Shown: positions 53,754 to 63,417, counted from the first letter of the stretch. The stretch is DNA of 64,000 bases from an uncultured Clostridia bacterium (GCA_934476675.1 CAKSOE010000010.1:22622-86621); one strand, 5' to 3'. Program-made: numbers and translations. Notes: generated by a model not told the origin, from the sequence alone.

Positions 53754-56401
53754 GCTATCTGAGAAGAAAAACATCAGCTATTCTTTCGATAATATTATTG
53801 CTGTCAACTGTAGTGTACGGTGAACAGAACACAGCAGATCCTGTTTCGCTGCAAGCTTCTCAATCGGAGGAATATATTCTTTTGAACAGTCTCGGATTTC
53901 TGGACGAAGAAATCGGAAAGCTTGCAAAGGACAGTACTGTGACGCGTGCGCAGTTTGCCTCCGTACAGGCAAAAATGATGGGATTTACGGACTATTCCGT
54001 ACCCTCTGACGGCTTTATTGATGTAGCGAAAGGCAGCCGCTACGAAAAAGAGATATATTATCTTCGTGATATGAATGTAATAAACGGTGTTGATGAATAC
54101 AGATTCAAACCGGATTCGCCGATAACCGTTGAACAGGCGTGTGCCGTTGCTGTGACTGCTCTCGGTTATAAAAGAGCGGCGGTTACGGAGCATGGCGGTT
54201 ATTCAAAGGGATATACATATATAGCGGCACAGCTTGGATTGCTTAAAGGTGTCAGCGGTTCAGACCGTGAAATAACCGCAGAGGAAAGTATAAAGCTTTT
54301 AAAGAATGCGGCGCTTTCCCTTGTGTACGTTGAAAAAAAGGATGGCAGCAGCGTCAGCTACGTGACGGAAAAGGGAAGAACCATGATTGCGGAATACTGC
54401 GATATATGGGAGGATTACGGTATTGTAACGGATAACGGCGTGACTGCGCTTGACGGCAGCTCAAAAGCCGGAGCAAGACATATAACAATCGGCAGCAGAA
54501 CACTGTCGTATGACGGAAACAGTACCTATGCGGCATATCTCGGTCATTATGCGTCGTATTACTATTACGGTGACGAGGAGGAGCTTGTATACATTACCGA
54601 CAGGGCGAACAGGAACGAAATAATACGTATAGATGCGGAAAATCTGAATAAGGATTCCACGGGAATAAACAATGTTGTGTATTACAAAAACGGCAGCAGT
54701 AAAACGGCAAAGCTGTCCGCGTCCGCCAATCTGATATATAACGGTTCGGCATATCCGCAGTTCGGAAATGATGATTTAAAAATAAAAAGCGGCTTTATAA
54801 CGCTTATAAATAATGACGGTGACGGTTATTATGATGTTATCGTGATAGAGGAATATAAGGATTTTAAAGTAAATGCTTATGAGACGGATAACAGAAAGAT
54901 ATACGGTGCAAACGGCAAAATTATTGATTTGTCGGAATATGATAACGTAACGATTTATGATAATGACGGAGCGCTGTCGGGGGAGGACAGCATTAATGCC
55001 GATTGTGTAGTGTCCTATTGCGAACCGCACGATAAAAACGTCATAACAATTTACATTTCAACAAACACCGTAAGCGGAAAAATAGAGAGCAGCGGTACGG
55101 ATATAAGACCGTATTATCAGATAAACGGAGAAAAATATATTGCGTCGTACAGCCTTTTGGAGGATATAGATAATAAAGTAATGGGAGCGGAGCTGCCAAA
55201 GATGGGTTCATCGTATCTTATCAGGCTTAATAAATACGGCGAAATCGTAACCGCTGAGGAAACCTACGGAACAGGCTGGAAATATGCCTATTATGTAGGA
55301 ATGTACACGCCGGAAACCGAGCCGGACACAACGGTGATAAGACTGATGATGACGGACGGCAATGCTTTTGACGCCTACACCGCAAAAAAAGTAAGTATAA
55401 ACGGAAAAACGACAGCGTCCGAAAAGCTGAAAAATGACTTGCGCCTGCGTGATGCAAACGGAGGTTATATACGGCAGATTGTACGTGTGAGATTAAACGG
55501 TGACGGAGATCTGACCGCAATGCAGGTATCGGACGGCACGGAAAATGAATACGGTTATACGCTGGGCGATTTTTCAAAAAGCGGCAGCGTCAGCAGTGCA
55601 AGATGGTACGGCAACAATACGCGCGTAATGGGAAAATATCTTATAGATGCGTCGGCGGCGGTTTTTGAAGACCCCGATAAGGATAACCGCACGTCAAGCC
55701 TCAATACGGAAAATATAAAATCCCTGAAAACCTCTGAGCTTAAAGAGGGTATGTTCTATTCCAATATTGACTTTTACAATGCCGACGCAACGTTAAATTC
55801 ACAGGCGGCGGTGTATGCGTCGAGGGATAGATTTTACGATACAAAAATTGTAACGATACGCAATGTTTCCGAATATGCGGACGGTGATGATGAAATCAAA
55901 AAGAAGATAGCCGGCATTTCCTACGGAAGTGAAGTTGAATATCCCGAGGATAAGGACGGTGTCTTTCCGGCTGATCTAAAAACTGGCGATGTAATCCGCG
56001 TGGAAATCTCCGGCGGAAAAGCAGTGAGCGCCGATAAGCTAATATCGCTTGCAGATCACCCATCACCGCAGATATCCGTGCGCATAGGCGGCTCAATGTA
56101 TCAGGCGGAATGGGCAAATATGTTCGGGTACGTATATGCAAAATCAACAAATGCAGTGTCGCTGTATATGGGAGATAATCCGTACGGCAAAGTTGTTTCG
56201 GCATCGTTAAACGGCGGCGGCTGCCCCGTTACGATATATGACGCAAAGCAGAAAACAGTATCAAAGGGCAGTCTTGCGGATATTGTTTCAGCAGGCACGA
56301 TAAGCAGCGACGGCAGCTTTACCGTTAATTCCGATACAATGCTTTTTATTTACAGAAGATATGAAAATGTCAGAGAAGCCGTTGTGGTAAAATATGAATA
56401 A
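53750..56401 (+). CDS. Large exported protein with N-terminal SLH repeats, otherwise unrecognised
   Basis: 883 residues with a signal peptide (cleavage near VYGEQ, residue 25). About two to three SLH-like repeats occupy residues 35-190 (YILLNSLGFLDEEIG...TVTRAQFASV, EIYYLRDMNVINGVDEYRFKPDSPITVEQACAVAVTALGY). The other 690 residues are rich in beta structure and Tyr/Gly/Asp, with no catalytic motif I recognise. Sections such as YYDVIVIEEYKDFKVNAYE and GTIS...TMLFIYRRYENVREAVVVKYE resemble clostridial cell-surface proteins of unknown function. It overlaps the preceding SLH gene by 4 bp and precedes the GH38 gene by 14 bp, so it belongs to the operon. Confidence 0.82.
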   Translation: MSYLRRKTSAILSIILLLSTVVYGEQNTADPVSLQASQSEEYILLNSLGFLDEEIGKLAKDSTVTRAQFASVQAKMMGFTDYSVPSDGFIDVAKGSRYEKEIYYLRDMNVINGVDEYRFKPDSPITVEQACAVAVTALGYKRAAVTEHGGYSKGYTYIAAQLGLLKGVSGSDREITAEESIKLLKNAALSLVYVEKKDGSSVSYVTEKGRTMIAEYCDIWEDYGIVTDNGVTALDGSSKAGARHITIGSRTLSYDGNSTYAAYLGHYASYYYYGDEEELVYITDRANRNEIIRIDAENLNKDSTGINNVVYYKNGSSKTAKLSASANLIYNGSAYPQFGNDDLKIKSGFITLINNDGDGYYDVIVIEEYKDFKVNAYETDNRKIYGANGKIIDLSEYDNVTIYDNDGALSGEDSINADCVVSYCEPHDKNVITIYISTNTVSGKIESSGTDIRPYYQINGEKYIASYSLLEDIDNKVMGAELPKMGSSYLIRLNKYGEIVTAEETYGTGWKYAYYVGMYTPETEPDTTVIRLMMTDGNAFDAYTAKKVSINGKTTASEKLKNDLRLRDANGGYIRQIVRVRLNGDGDLTAMQVSDGTENEYGYTLGDFSKSGSVSSARWYGNNTRVMGKYLIDASAAVFEDPDKDNRTSSLNTENIKSLKTSELKEGMFYSNIDFYNADATLNSQAAVYASRDRFYDTKIVTIRNVSEYADGDDEIKKKIAGISYGSEVEYPEDKDGVFPADLKTGDVIRVEISGGKAVSADKLISLADHPSPQISVRIGGSMYQAEWANMFGYVYAKSTNAVSLYMGDNPYGKVVSASLNGGGCPVTIYDAKQKTVSKGSLADIVSAGTISSDGSFTVNSDTMLFIYRRYENVREAVVVKYE

Positions 56402-56415
56402 AACGGAGAGCAAAA

Positions 56416-59091
56416 ATGGGTAAAAACAAAGATATATATTACTTTTCGGGTACGCATTGGGACAGAGAGTGGTATCAGACGTTTCAGGGATTCAGATTTC
56501 GTCTTGTAAGAATGATGAACGGCCTTTTGGAGGGAATGGAAACCATTCCCGATTTTAAGGTTTTTCACCTGGACGGACAGACCATAGTCCTTGAGGACTA
56601 TGCCGAAATCGAACCGGAAAATGCGGAAAAATTAAAAAAATACATAGCCGAAAACAGAATAAAAATAGGTCCGTGGTATGTAATGCCCGATGAGTTCAAC
56701 CTGTCAGGAGAGAGCCTTATACGAAATCTGATGATAGGTCACGAGCTGGCAAAAAAATGGGGAGCAAAGGAGGCGTGGAAGTTCGGATATATCTGCGATA
56801 TATTCGGACACATCGCGCAGACGCCTCAGATTTTTAACGGATTTAATATAAAATATTCGCTGTTCAGCAGAGGATATTACAGCGACACGTGTCCGTATTT
56901 TGTCTGGCAGTCGCCGGACGGAAGCGAATGTATAAACTTCCGTATGGGAAATAAAAACGGCTACGGTGAATTTTGTCTTGAAGTTATTGATAAAGAACGC
57001 GGAATATCAATAAATGAGCTTAAAGATATTAAAGTCAAAGCGGAAAAATATATGGAATTTTTGCTCGCCACGTCCGATATTCCCGTGTATGTTGCAATGG
57101 ATGCTCTCGACCACACCGAGATGCACCGTGAAACGCCGGAATATATAAAAATTCTTGAAGGAATTCTGCCTGACGCAAATGTTCACCATGTGGATTTGAT
57201 AGAAGCCGGAAAAAAGCTCGAACAGTACCGTTCACAGTTAGAGGTCATAAAAGGGGAGATGAATAAGACTAATAAATGCGGTTTTCCCGATGTTATAACA
57301 AATACTCTTTCAAGCTATTATACGCTGAAAAAAGCAAATGACCAATGTCAGAACAGATTGGAAAAGGTTATTGAACCTATGCTTGTATATGCAAAAGCGG
57401 CAGGCAGACCGATTAACAGAAATTATTTAAAGCTTGCTTATAAATATCTGATTCAGAACCATCCGCACGATTCCATATGCGGCTGCTCGATAGATCAGGT
57501 GCATAAAGATATGGAATACCGTTTTGACCAGACAAAAGAGCTTTGCGATGTGATTGAGGAAAATTATCTTACAGAAGCGTCAAGACCGCATATAAATCCT
57601 CAAAATAAGCAGACGGACGCAATACTTACACTGTATAATACTCTGCCGTATGACCGTGACGAGGTCGTGACGGCGGAATTGAGAATGAAGCAGAATTATC
57701 CGACAAAGTATTCGGCTGTGCCGTTCGGATATGAGTTTATGAACAGCTTTAAGCTTGTTGATTTTGAGGGCAGGGAGATACCGTATCAGATTAAGGAAAT
57801 AAGAAACGGACAGATAAAACGGGTAAAGGATCAGGTAAACGAAACAGTTGATATTTACCGCATAACCTTCCGTGCGTTTATGCCTGCCGGAGGAACGAGC
57901 GAATACCGTATTGTCGAGTCGGAAAAGCCGTCAAGATATCTGGAGCATATGGAGTCGGGCTCTGATTATATGGAGAATGATTATGTCAGAATCGAAATAA
58001 ATACTGACGGAACAATATCAATGCTTGACAAGAAAACCGGCAAAATTTATAAGAATCAGCTTTCGCTTGCCGATAATTCCGAGATAGGCGACGGCTGGTA
58101 TCATGCCGATGCAAAAGAGGACAGAACGGTATATTCGGGTTTTGGCGGATGCAGAGTTGAAAAAATCGAAAGCGGATGTTCAAGATGCGTGTTCAGAATC
58201 ACAAAGGAAATCTCGCTGCCCAAGGAAATGATTATAGACCAAACAACTCAAAGACGAAGCAGCGAGTATGAAAACTGCATTGTTGTATTTGAGGTGGGAC
58301 TGTCGGAAAATGCGCGTTATGCGGATGTCGAAATGACATTTGATAACAGAGTTAAGGATCACAGGCTGCGTCTGGTAATGCCGACATATACGGACAGCAA
58401 TACATATTTTGCGGGTCAGGCATTCTACTGCTGCACAAGAAAAGCAGGCATAGATTTTGCAACCGAACAGTGGCGTGAACCTGAGCAGTATGAAAAGGCA
58501 ATGAACGGAATTGTCGGCCGCAGAGATGCAGCCGGAAACGGTTTGGCATTCGTTTCGGCTGAGGGACTGCACGAATGCGGAAGTACGGCGGATAAAAATT
58601 CAACGCTTTATGTTACGCTTTTAAGAAGCTTCAAAAAAACGGTTGCAACAAACGGTGAAAAAAGAGGGCAGCTTATGGGAGAGCATAAGTATAAATTTGT
58701 TTTGGCGCCGATTGATAATACTGTTTCGTATGCGGACTTGCTGAAAATTCAGGATAAGCTTGCGGTGGGAACAATAAGTATGTACCGTGAGGTGGAAAAG
58801 GAAGAAAAGCTTGCCGCTCCCGAAGGCGTTTTCCGTATTGACGGAGAAAACATATGCCTGAGCATATTAAAGTGTGCGGAGCGTGAGGACGGCGCATATG
58901 CGGTAAGAGTATTCAATGCCTCGGATAAAGCTTCGAATGCCATTATACAGTTCGGAAAAACGGTACAATGGGCGAAAAACGTAAACCTAAACGAGGAGGA
59001 TACCGAAGAAAATAATGCCAAAATAAACGGCAATACCGTTTCCGTTCCGGTAAAGGCATGGCAGATTGTTACGGTTATGGCAGGAGTTTAA
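56416..59091 (+). CDS. GH38 alpha-mannosidase
   Basis: 891 residues, no signal peptide, so cytoplasmic. Landmarks of the family: GTHWDREWY at the start (zinc ligands His 14 and Asp 16), FGYICDIFGHIAQTPQIF (nucleophile Asp 128), and QNHPHDSICGCSIDQVHKDM in the middle domain (zinc His). The beta-rich C-terminal half is complete. It is a retaining, metal-dependent alpha-mannosidase of the bacterial MngB-like branch, acting on short manno-oligosaccharides. It is the last gene of the operon, so its substrate is probably the product imported by the adjacent transporter. A GGAGAG site precedes the ATG. No terminator was found directly after it. Confidence 0.93.
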   Translation: MGKNKDIYYFSGTHWDREWYQTFQGFRFRLVRMMNGLLEGMETIPDFKVFHLDGQTIVLEDYAEIEPENAEKLKKYIAENRIKIGPWYVMPDEFNLSGESLIRNLMIGHELAKKWGAKEAWKFGYICDIFGHIAQTPQIFNGFNIKYSLFSRGYYSDTCPYFVWQSPDGSECINFRMGNKNGYGEFCLEVIDKERGISINELKDIKVKAEKYMEFLLATSDIPVYVAMDALDHTEMHRETPEYIKILEGILPDANVHHVDLIEAGKKLEQYRSQLEVIKGEMNKTNKCGFPDVITNTLSSYYTLKKANDQCQNRLEKVIEPMLVYAKAAGRPINRNYLKLAYKYLIQNHPHDSICGCSIDQVHKDMEYRFDQTKELCDVIEENYLTEASRPHINPQNKQTDAILTLYNTLPYDRDEVVTAELRMKQNYPTKYSAVPFGYEFMNSFKLVDFEGREIPYQIKEIRNGQIKRVKDQVNETVDIYRITFRAFMPAGGTSEYRIVESEKPSRYLEHMESGSDYMENDYVRIEINTDGTISMLDKKTGKIYKNQLSLADNSEIGDGWYHADAKEDRTVYSGFGGCRVEKIESGCSRCVFRITKEISLPKEMIIDQTTQRRSSEYENCIVVFEVGLSENARYADVEMTFDNRVKDHRLRLVMPTYTDSNTYFAGQAFYCCTRKAGIDFATEQWREPEQYEKAMNGIVGRRDAAGNGLAFVSAEGLHECGSTADKNSTLYVTLLRSFKKTVATNGEKRGQLMGEHKYKFVLAPIDNTVSYADLLKIQDKLAVGTISMYREVEKEEKLAAPEGVFRIDGENICLSILKCAEREDGAYAVRVFNASDKASNAIIQFGKTVQWAKNVNLNEEDTEENNAKINGNTVSVPVKAWQIVTVMAGV

Positions 59092-59282
59092 AATAGCCGA
59101 AAAAGATGAGATCAATCATGAAAAAACGCTTTTTCCGCTGTATGCTTTTCTATGTTTTGTTGCCTTGAAATTTTCGCTTAAACCCACTTGAAGTCTGCCG
59201 GGGCGATAATTGCCTCATGGCTGTGTTCATTAGGCTAAAACCCGTAAAACTGCGGATTTCTATCTGTTTTTGCTCTTGAACT

Positions 59283-59397
59283 ACACTTCAAACGCACCGC
59301 TAATGAGGCCGGCTGCAGGAATAGCCTGCTGCCGACCCGTGCGGCCTTGGTACACACGTACGCCGTCCGATGCGTTTGAAGTGTTCTGCACTCTTTT
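59283..59397. repeat. Dispersed palindromic element, copy B
   Basis: Within the 331-bp gap 59092-59422, otherwise without a gene, outer arms ACACTTCAAACGCACCG (59283-59299) and their complement (59368-59384, one mismatch) enclose an inner GC-rich hairpin (GGCTGCAGG/CCTGCTGCC). The right flank GTTCTGCACTCTTTT (59383-59397) is identical to the flank of copy A at 34503-34517 read on the other strand. The region 59100-59280 looks non-coding. Confidence 0.65.
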
Positions 59398-59422
59398 TTT
59401 ACACCATCCTGATTAGAGCGCA

Positions 59423-60847
59423 TCATTTATTTTTTTCGGATAATTTACGTTCAAAACGATTTTTATTTGTTTCATCGGGGATAGGTGTGGGGTATTTTCC
59501 GTCAAAGCAAGCGGAACAATACTGATTATGCCCCACTAATTCGCTTAAACGTTCTATCGGCAGATAGCCGAGACTGTCGGCGCCGATGATATCAGCAATT
59601 TCTTCAACCGAGTGATGGCAGGCAATCAGATTTTCACGCGAATCTACATCTGTACCGTAGTAGCAGGGATTCAAAAACGGCGGTGAGGATATTCTCACAT
59701 GAATTTCCTTTGCTCCCGCATCGCGCAGCAGTTTAACTATACGTCCGCTGGTAGTGCCGCGCACAATTGAGTCGTCTATCATAACAACACTTTTGCCCCT
59801 TACCGACTCGCTTATAGCATTAAGCTTTATCCTTACTCCGTCAGTGCGCTCATTCTGACCGGGTGAAATAAACGTTCTGCCTATGTATTTATTCTTTATA
59901 AAGCCCATGCCGTAGGGGATGTTAGCCTCCTCCGAATAGCCGAGTGCGGCGTCTATTCCCGAATCGGGAACACCAATCACAACATCGGCTTTAACGGGAT
60001 ATTCCTGTGCAAGAATTTTTCCGGCAAGCTTTCTTGATGCGTGAACGGAAATACCGTCTATGACCGAATCGGGGCGTGAGAAGTAGATGTATTCAAAGAT
60101 ACACATTTTATGGTCTGTTCTGCCGCAGTGTTCGGTATCTGATTTTATGCCGCTGTCGGAAAAGGTAAGTATTTCTCCGGGGAGAATATCGCGCTCAAAA
60201 ACCGCTCCCACACTTTGCAGCGCACAGCTTTCCGATGCAACGACATATGTGCCGTCGGGAGTTTTTCCGTAACAAAGAGGACGAAATCCGTACGGATCTC
60301 TGGCAGCTATCATTTTTGTAGAGGACATCATTACGATTGAATATGCGCCGTCAAGCTTATACATTGCCCTTTTTACAGCTTCTTCTATCGATGGGGCGGT
60401 AAGCCGTTCGCGCGTGATAACATAGCAGATGGTTTCGGTATCGCTGGTGGTGTGGAAGATCGCGCCTGCCTGTTCAAGCTGATAGCGCAATGTGTATGCA
60501 TTGGAAAGGTTTCCGTTGTGTGCAAGAGCAAGCTTGCCCTTATGGTGATTTACCTCGATAGGCTGGCAGTTTCTTCTGTTTGTACCGCCTGTCGTTCCGT
60601 ATCTTGCATGACCGACAGCTATTTTTCCCTGCGGAAAATCATCCATAACATCTTTGGTGAAAACCTCGCTGACAAGCCCTATATCCTTGTGTGACACAAA
60701 AACACCGTCGTCGTTTACAACTATTCCGCAGCTTTCCTGACCACGGTGCTGAAGCGCATATAAGCCGTAGTAAACCATGTTGGCAACGTTGCCTGCGTCT
60801 TTGCGGAATATGCCGAAAACACCGCATTCTTCATGTAAATTATCCAT
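59423..60847 (-). CDS. purF: Amidophosphoribosyltransferase
   Basis: 474 residues. The N-terminal glutaminase Cys lies at residue 8 (LHEECGVFGIFR), exposed after removal of a 7-residue propeptide, as in the Bacillus-type enzyme. Then come YALQHRGQESCGI, the phosphoribosyl motif VVMIDDSIVRGTTSGRI and the C-terminal CSACFDGKYPT, consistent with the 4Fe-4S-containing group. It makes phosphoribosylamine, the first step of purine synthesis. It is alone here, without other pur genes. An AGAGG site precedes the ATG; the groEL terminator lies 37 bp upstream. Confidence 0.96.
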   Translation of the reverse strand: MDNLHEECGVFGIFRKDAGNVANMVYYGLYALQHRGQESCGIVVNDDGVFVSHKDIGLVSEVFTKDVMDDFPQGKIAVGHARYGTTGGTNRRNCQPIEVNHHKGKLALAHNGNLSNAYTLRYQLEQAGAIFHTTSDTETICYVITRERLTAPSIEEAVKRAMYKLDGAYSIVMMSSTKMIAARDPYGFRPLCYGKTPDGTYVVASESCALQSVGAVFERDILPGEILTFSDSGIKSDTEHCGRTDHKMCIFEYIYFSRPDSVIDGISVHASRKLAGKILAQEYPVKADVVIGVPDSGIDAALGYSEEANIPYGMGFIKNKYIGRTFISPGQNERTDGVRIKLNAISESVRGKSVVMIDDSIVRGTTSGRIVKLLRDAGAKEIHVRISSPPFLNPCYYGTDVDSRENLIACHHSVEEIADIIGADSLGYLPIERLSELVGHNQYCSACFDGKYPTPIPDETNKNRFERKLSEKNK

Positions 60848-60884
60848 TAAATAAACCTCTTTTCGTAAAATCGCCGCAAAAAGG

Positions 60885-60915
60885 GCGCAAAAGCCGTACC
60901 AAAAGGTACGGCTTT
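60885..60915 (-). terminator. Terminator of groES-groEL
   Basis: Stem AAAGCCGTACC/GGTACGGCTTT (60890-60900 and 60905-60915), 4-base loop, followed on the minus strand by a TTGCGCCCTTTT tail. It lies 16 bp after the groEL stop. Confidence 0.88.
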
Positions 60916-60931
60916 GTACTTCAATATTAAA

Positions 60932-62557
60932 TTAATACATTCCACCCATTGACGGATCCATTGCGGGAGCCGGAGCCGGCGGTTCGGGCTTATCGGCAAC
61001 AAGACTTTCTGTTGTCAGTACCATCGAAGCAACCGAAGCGGCATTCTGCAATGCGGAACGCGTAACCTTTACCGGGTCAACAATACCCATTGCAAGCATA
61101 TCGCCGTATTGAGCGGTAAGCGCATTATATCCCTCACCGGGTTTGCATGACTTAACCTTGTCAACGATTACTGCGCCTTCAAGACCTGCATTCTTGGCAA
61201 TCTGCCAAGCAGGTTCTTCAAGAGCCTTTAATACAATCTGAACACCTGTCTTTTCGTCGCCCTCTGTTTTGTCAAGCAGTTTTGCAACAGTAGGAATAAC
61301 ATCAATGTAGCTTGTTCCGCCGCCGGAGATTATACCTTCCTCAACGGCAGCCTTTGTAGCTGCAAGAGCGTCTTCTATTCTAAGCTTCATTTCTTTCATT
61401 TCTGTTTCGGTAGCAGCGCCTACTCTGATTACGGCAACTCCGCCGGCAAGCTTTGCAAGTCTTTCCTGGAGCTTTTCCTTATCAAAGTCTGATGTGCTGG
61501 CGTCAATTGCGTTTCTTATAACCTTTACACGGTCTGCAATTGCTTCTTTTGAGCCTGCGCCGTCGACAATGATTGTATTCTCTTTCTGGATTTTAACCTG
61601 CTTTGCGTGTCCGAGCTGGCTTAACTGTGCGTCTTTAAGTTCAAGACCGAGTTCTTCGCTAATAACCTGACCGCCTGTAAGAATTGCTATATCCTGAAGC
61701 ATTTCCTTACGTCTGTCACCGAATCCCGGCGCTTTTACCGGAACACAGGTAAATGTTCCTCTTAGTTTGTTTACGATTAATGTTGAAAGCGCTTCACCCT
61801 CAACATCTTCGGCTATAATAACAAGCTTTTTGCCTGCCTGTACAACCTGTTCAAGGAGAGGAAGAATTTCCTGGATATTTGAAATCTTCTTATCGGTAAT
61901 AAGGATAAGAGCATCATCGAGAATCGCTTCCATTTTATCTGTATCTGTTACCATGTACGGGGTAATGTAACCTCTGTCAAACTGCATACCCTCAACAATT
62001 TCGGAATATGTCTCGGCTGTTTTTGATTCTTCAACCGTAATAACACCGTCGGCAGTAACCTTTTCCATTGCATCGGCGATTAGTGCGCCTACCTCGTCGT
62101 TTGCAGCTGAAACAGCGGCAACTCTTGCAATATCATCTTTGCCGGAAACCTTCTTGGCTGTGGCAACAAGCTTTTCAACCGCTGCGTCAACGGCTTTCTG
62201 GATACCCTTTCTGACAATCATCGGGTTAGCGCCTGCCGCCACGTTCTTCAAACCCTCTCTTACCAAAGCCTGTGCAAGCAATGTAGCGGTTGTTGTACCG
62301 TCACCTGCAACATCGTTTGTCTTTGTTGCAACTTCTCTTACAAGCTGTGCGCCCATGTTTTCAAACGGGTCTTCAAGCTCAATTTCCTTTGCAATTGTTA
62401 CACCGTCATTTGTGATAAGCGGCGCACCGAATTTTTTTCCTAAAACAACATTTCTGCCTTTAGGGCCGAGTGTTATTTTTACTGTGTCCGCAAGCTGGTT
62501 AATTCCGCTTTCGAGAGCGTGTCTTGCGTCCTGTCCGTATTTAATTTCCTTAGCCAT
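60932..62557 (-). CDS. groL: Chaperonin GroEL (60 kDa)
   Basis: 541 residues, full length. Recognisable sections include ITLGPKGRNVVLGKKFGAPLITNDGVTIAKEIELED at the N-terminus, VAGDGTTTATLLAQALVREGLKNVAAGANP, and the ATPase Asp region. It ends in a Pro/Ala-rich tail plus GGMY, a variant of the usual GGM repeat. It forms the double-ring folding chamber with GroES. It lies 14 bp after groES and is driven by the CIRCE-controlled promoter. Confidence 0.98.
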   Translation of the reverse strand: MAKEIKYGQDARHALESGINQLADTVKITLGPKGRNVVLGKKFGAPLITNDGVTIAKEIELEDPFENMGAQLVREVATKTNDVAGDGTTTATLLAQALVREGLKNVAAGANPMIVRKGIQKAVDAAVEKLVATAKKVSGKDDIARVAAVSAANDEVGALIADAMEKVTADGVITVEESKTAETYSEIVEGMQFDRGYITPYMVTDTDKMEAILDDALILITDKKISNIQEILPLLEQVVQAGKKLVIIAEDVEGEALSTLIVNKLRGTFTCVPVKAPGFGDRRKEMLQDIAILTGGQVISEELGLELKDAQLSQLGHAKQVKIQKENTIIVDGAGSKEAIADRVKVIRNAIDASTSDFDKEKLQERLAKLAGGVAVIRVGAATETEMKEMKLRIEDALAATKAAVEEGIISGGGTSYIDVIPTVAKLLDKTEGDEKTGVQIVLKALEEPAWQIAKNAGLEGAVIVDKVKSCKPGEGYNALTAQYGDMLAMGIVDPVKVTRSALQNAASVASMVLTTESLVADKPEPPAPAPAMDPSMGGMY

Positions 62558-62571
62558 TATATATTCCTCCC

Positions 62572-62856
62572 TTATTCAACCTTTGCCAAAATATCAGATT
62601 GTCTCAAAATCGTGTATTCGTCACCATCAACCTTGACTTCCGTTCCCGCATATTTTGAAATAAGAACCTTATCTCCGACAGCAACCTCCATAACGATGTC
62701 TTTTCCGTCAACAACTCCGCCGGGACCTACCGCAACAACCTCTGCTACCTGCGGCTTTTCCTGTGCCTTTGCCGTAAGAATGATGCCGCTCTTTGTGGTT
62801 TCTTCCGCTTCGAGCATCTTAATTACAACTCTGTCTGCTAATGGTTTTATATTCAT
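62572..62856 (-). CDS. groES: Co-chaperonin GroES (10 kDa)
   Basis: 94 residues: NIKPLADRVVIKMLEAEETTKSGIILTAKAQEKPQ, the mobile loop, then VVAVGPGGVVDGK and KVLISKYAGTEVKVDGDEYTILRQSDILA. Complete. A GGAGG site precedes the ATG. First gene of the CIRCE-controlled operon. Confidence 0.98.
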   Translation of the reverse strand: MNIKPLADRVVIKMLEAEETTKSGIILTAKAQEKPQVAEVVAVGPGGVVDGKDIVMEVAVGDKVLISKYAGTEVKVDGDEYTILRQSDILAKVE

Positions 62857-62896
62857 AGTATATTACCTCCTTAAGTATTCTGATTAATTCCATCTG

Positions 62897-62923
62897 TTAG
62901 CACTCAATCCTTTCGAGTGCTAA
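62897..62923. promoter_or_regulatory. CIRCE operator (HrcA-binding site)
   Basis: TTAGCACTC-N9-GAGTGCTAA matches the CIRCE inverted repeat exactly. It lies between the promoter and groES, so HrcA would block transcription until heat or folding stress inactivates it. Confidence 0.97.
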
Positions 62924-62930
62924 CAAGTGT

Positions 62931-62959
62931 ATTATGGACTTTTTACCATAATTAATCAA
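62931..62959 (-). promoter_or_regulatory. Sigma-A promoter of groES-groEL
   Basis: On the minus strand TTGATT (62954-62959), 17-bp spacer, CATAAT (62931-62936), directly before the CIRCE element. Confidence 0.82.
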
Positions 62960-63063
62960 ACAACAAAACAGACTGATTTTTTGGGATTTCGCTTTAAATG
63001 CTTTGAAATGCTTTGAATATCTTCGTTTTTCTCTGTTTTGTCGTTTTAACAAAATGTTCATAA

Positions 63064-63417
63064 TTAAGAAACAAAGTTTTCAAATAAGGCTTGCGCCTCG
63101 TCAAAATTGTCAAAAATCAAGCCGCTTTTTAGGTCTCTTATGTCATCGGGTGGATATATTTCCTCAGTAATGCTTTCTTCGGCAATAAGCTCCCGGTGGT
63201 TGTCTTTTATGCTGTACAGATTAAGCTTTCCGGATTCAAGCAGCAGACCGTATATAATGTTCCCGTCGGAAACCGCCTCTAATGCGGCTGTCGGCTCGGG
63301 AGTGGCGGTTGCGATGGTTTTTGTGCTGACACTGCCGATTGCGTAACCTCCGGCAAAAAATAATGCGGTTAATAATAAATATGATGCAACAATAATACTA
63401 TTCTTTAAAATTTTCAT
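63064..63417 (-). CDS. Small membrane-anchored BofC-C-terminal-like protein
   Basis: 117 residues from the ATG at 63417 (AAAGGA about ten bases upstream); a longer start at 63462 lacks a site. One membrane segment (about residues 7-29) is followed by a Thr/Pro linker and a small domain (about 50-117). The domain reads YGLLLESGKLNLYSIKDNHRELIAEESITEEIYPPDDIRDLKSGLIFDNFDEAQALFENF, resembling the C-terminal domain of clostridial BofC-like proteins, which inhibit SpoIVB protease in Bacillus. The link to sporulation is an inference from weak similarity. It is monocistronic. Confidence 0.6.
   Translation of the reverse strand: MKILKNSIIVASYLLLTALFFAGGYAIGSVSTKTIATATPEPTAALEAVSDGNIIYGLLLESGKLNLYSIKDNHRELIAEESITEEIYPPDDIRDLKSGLIFDNFDEAQALFENFVS

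Noticed and set aside
59235..59426. A 63-residue minus-strand reading frame downstream of purF
   Set aside because: It runs through the palindromic element and its inner hairpin, has no ribosome site and its composition follows the repeat, so it is not a gene.
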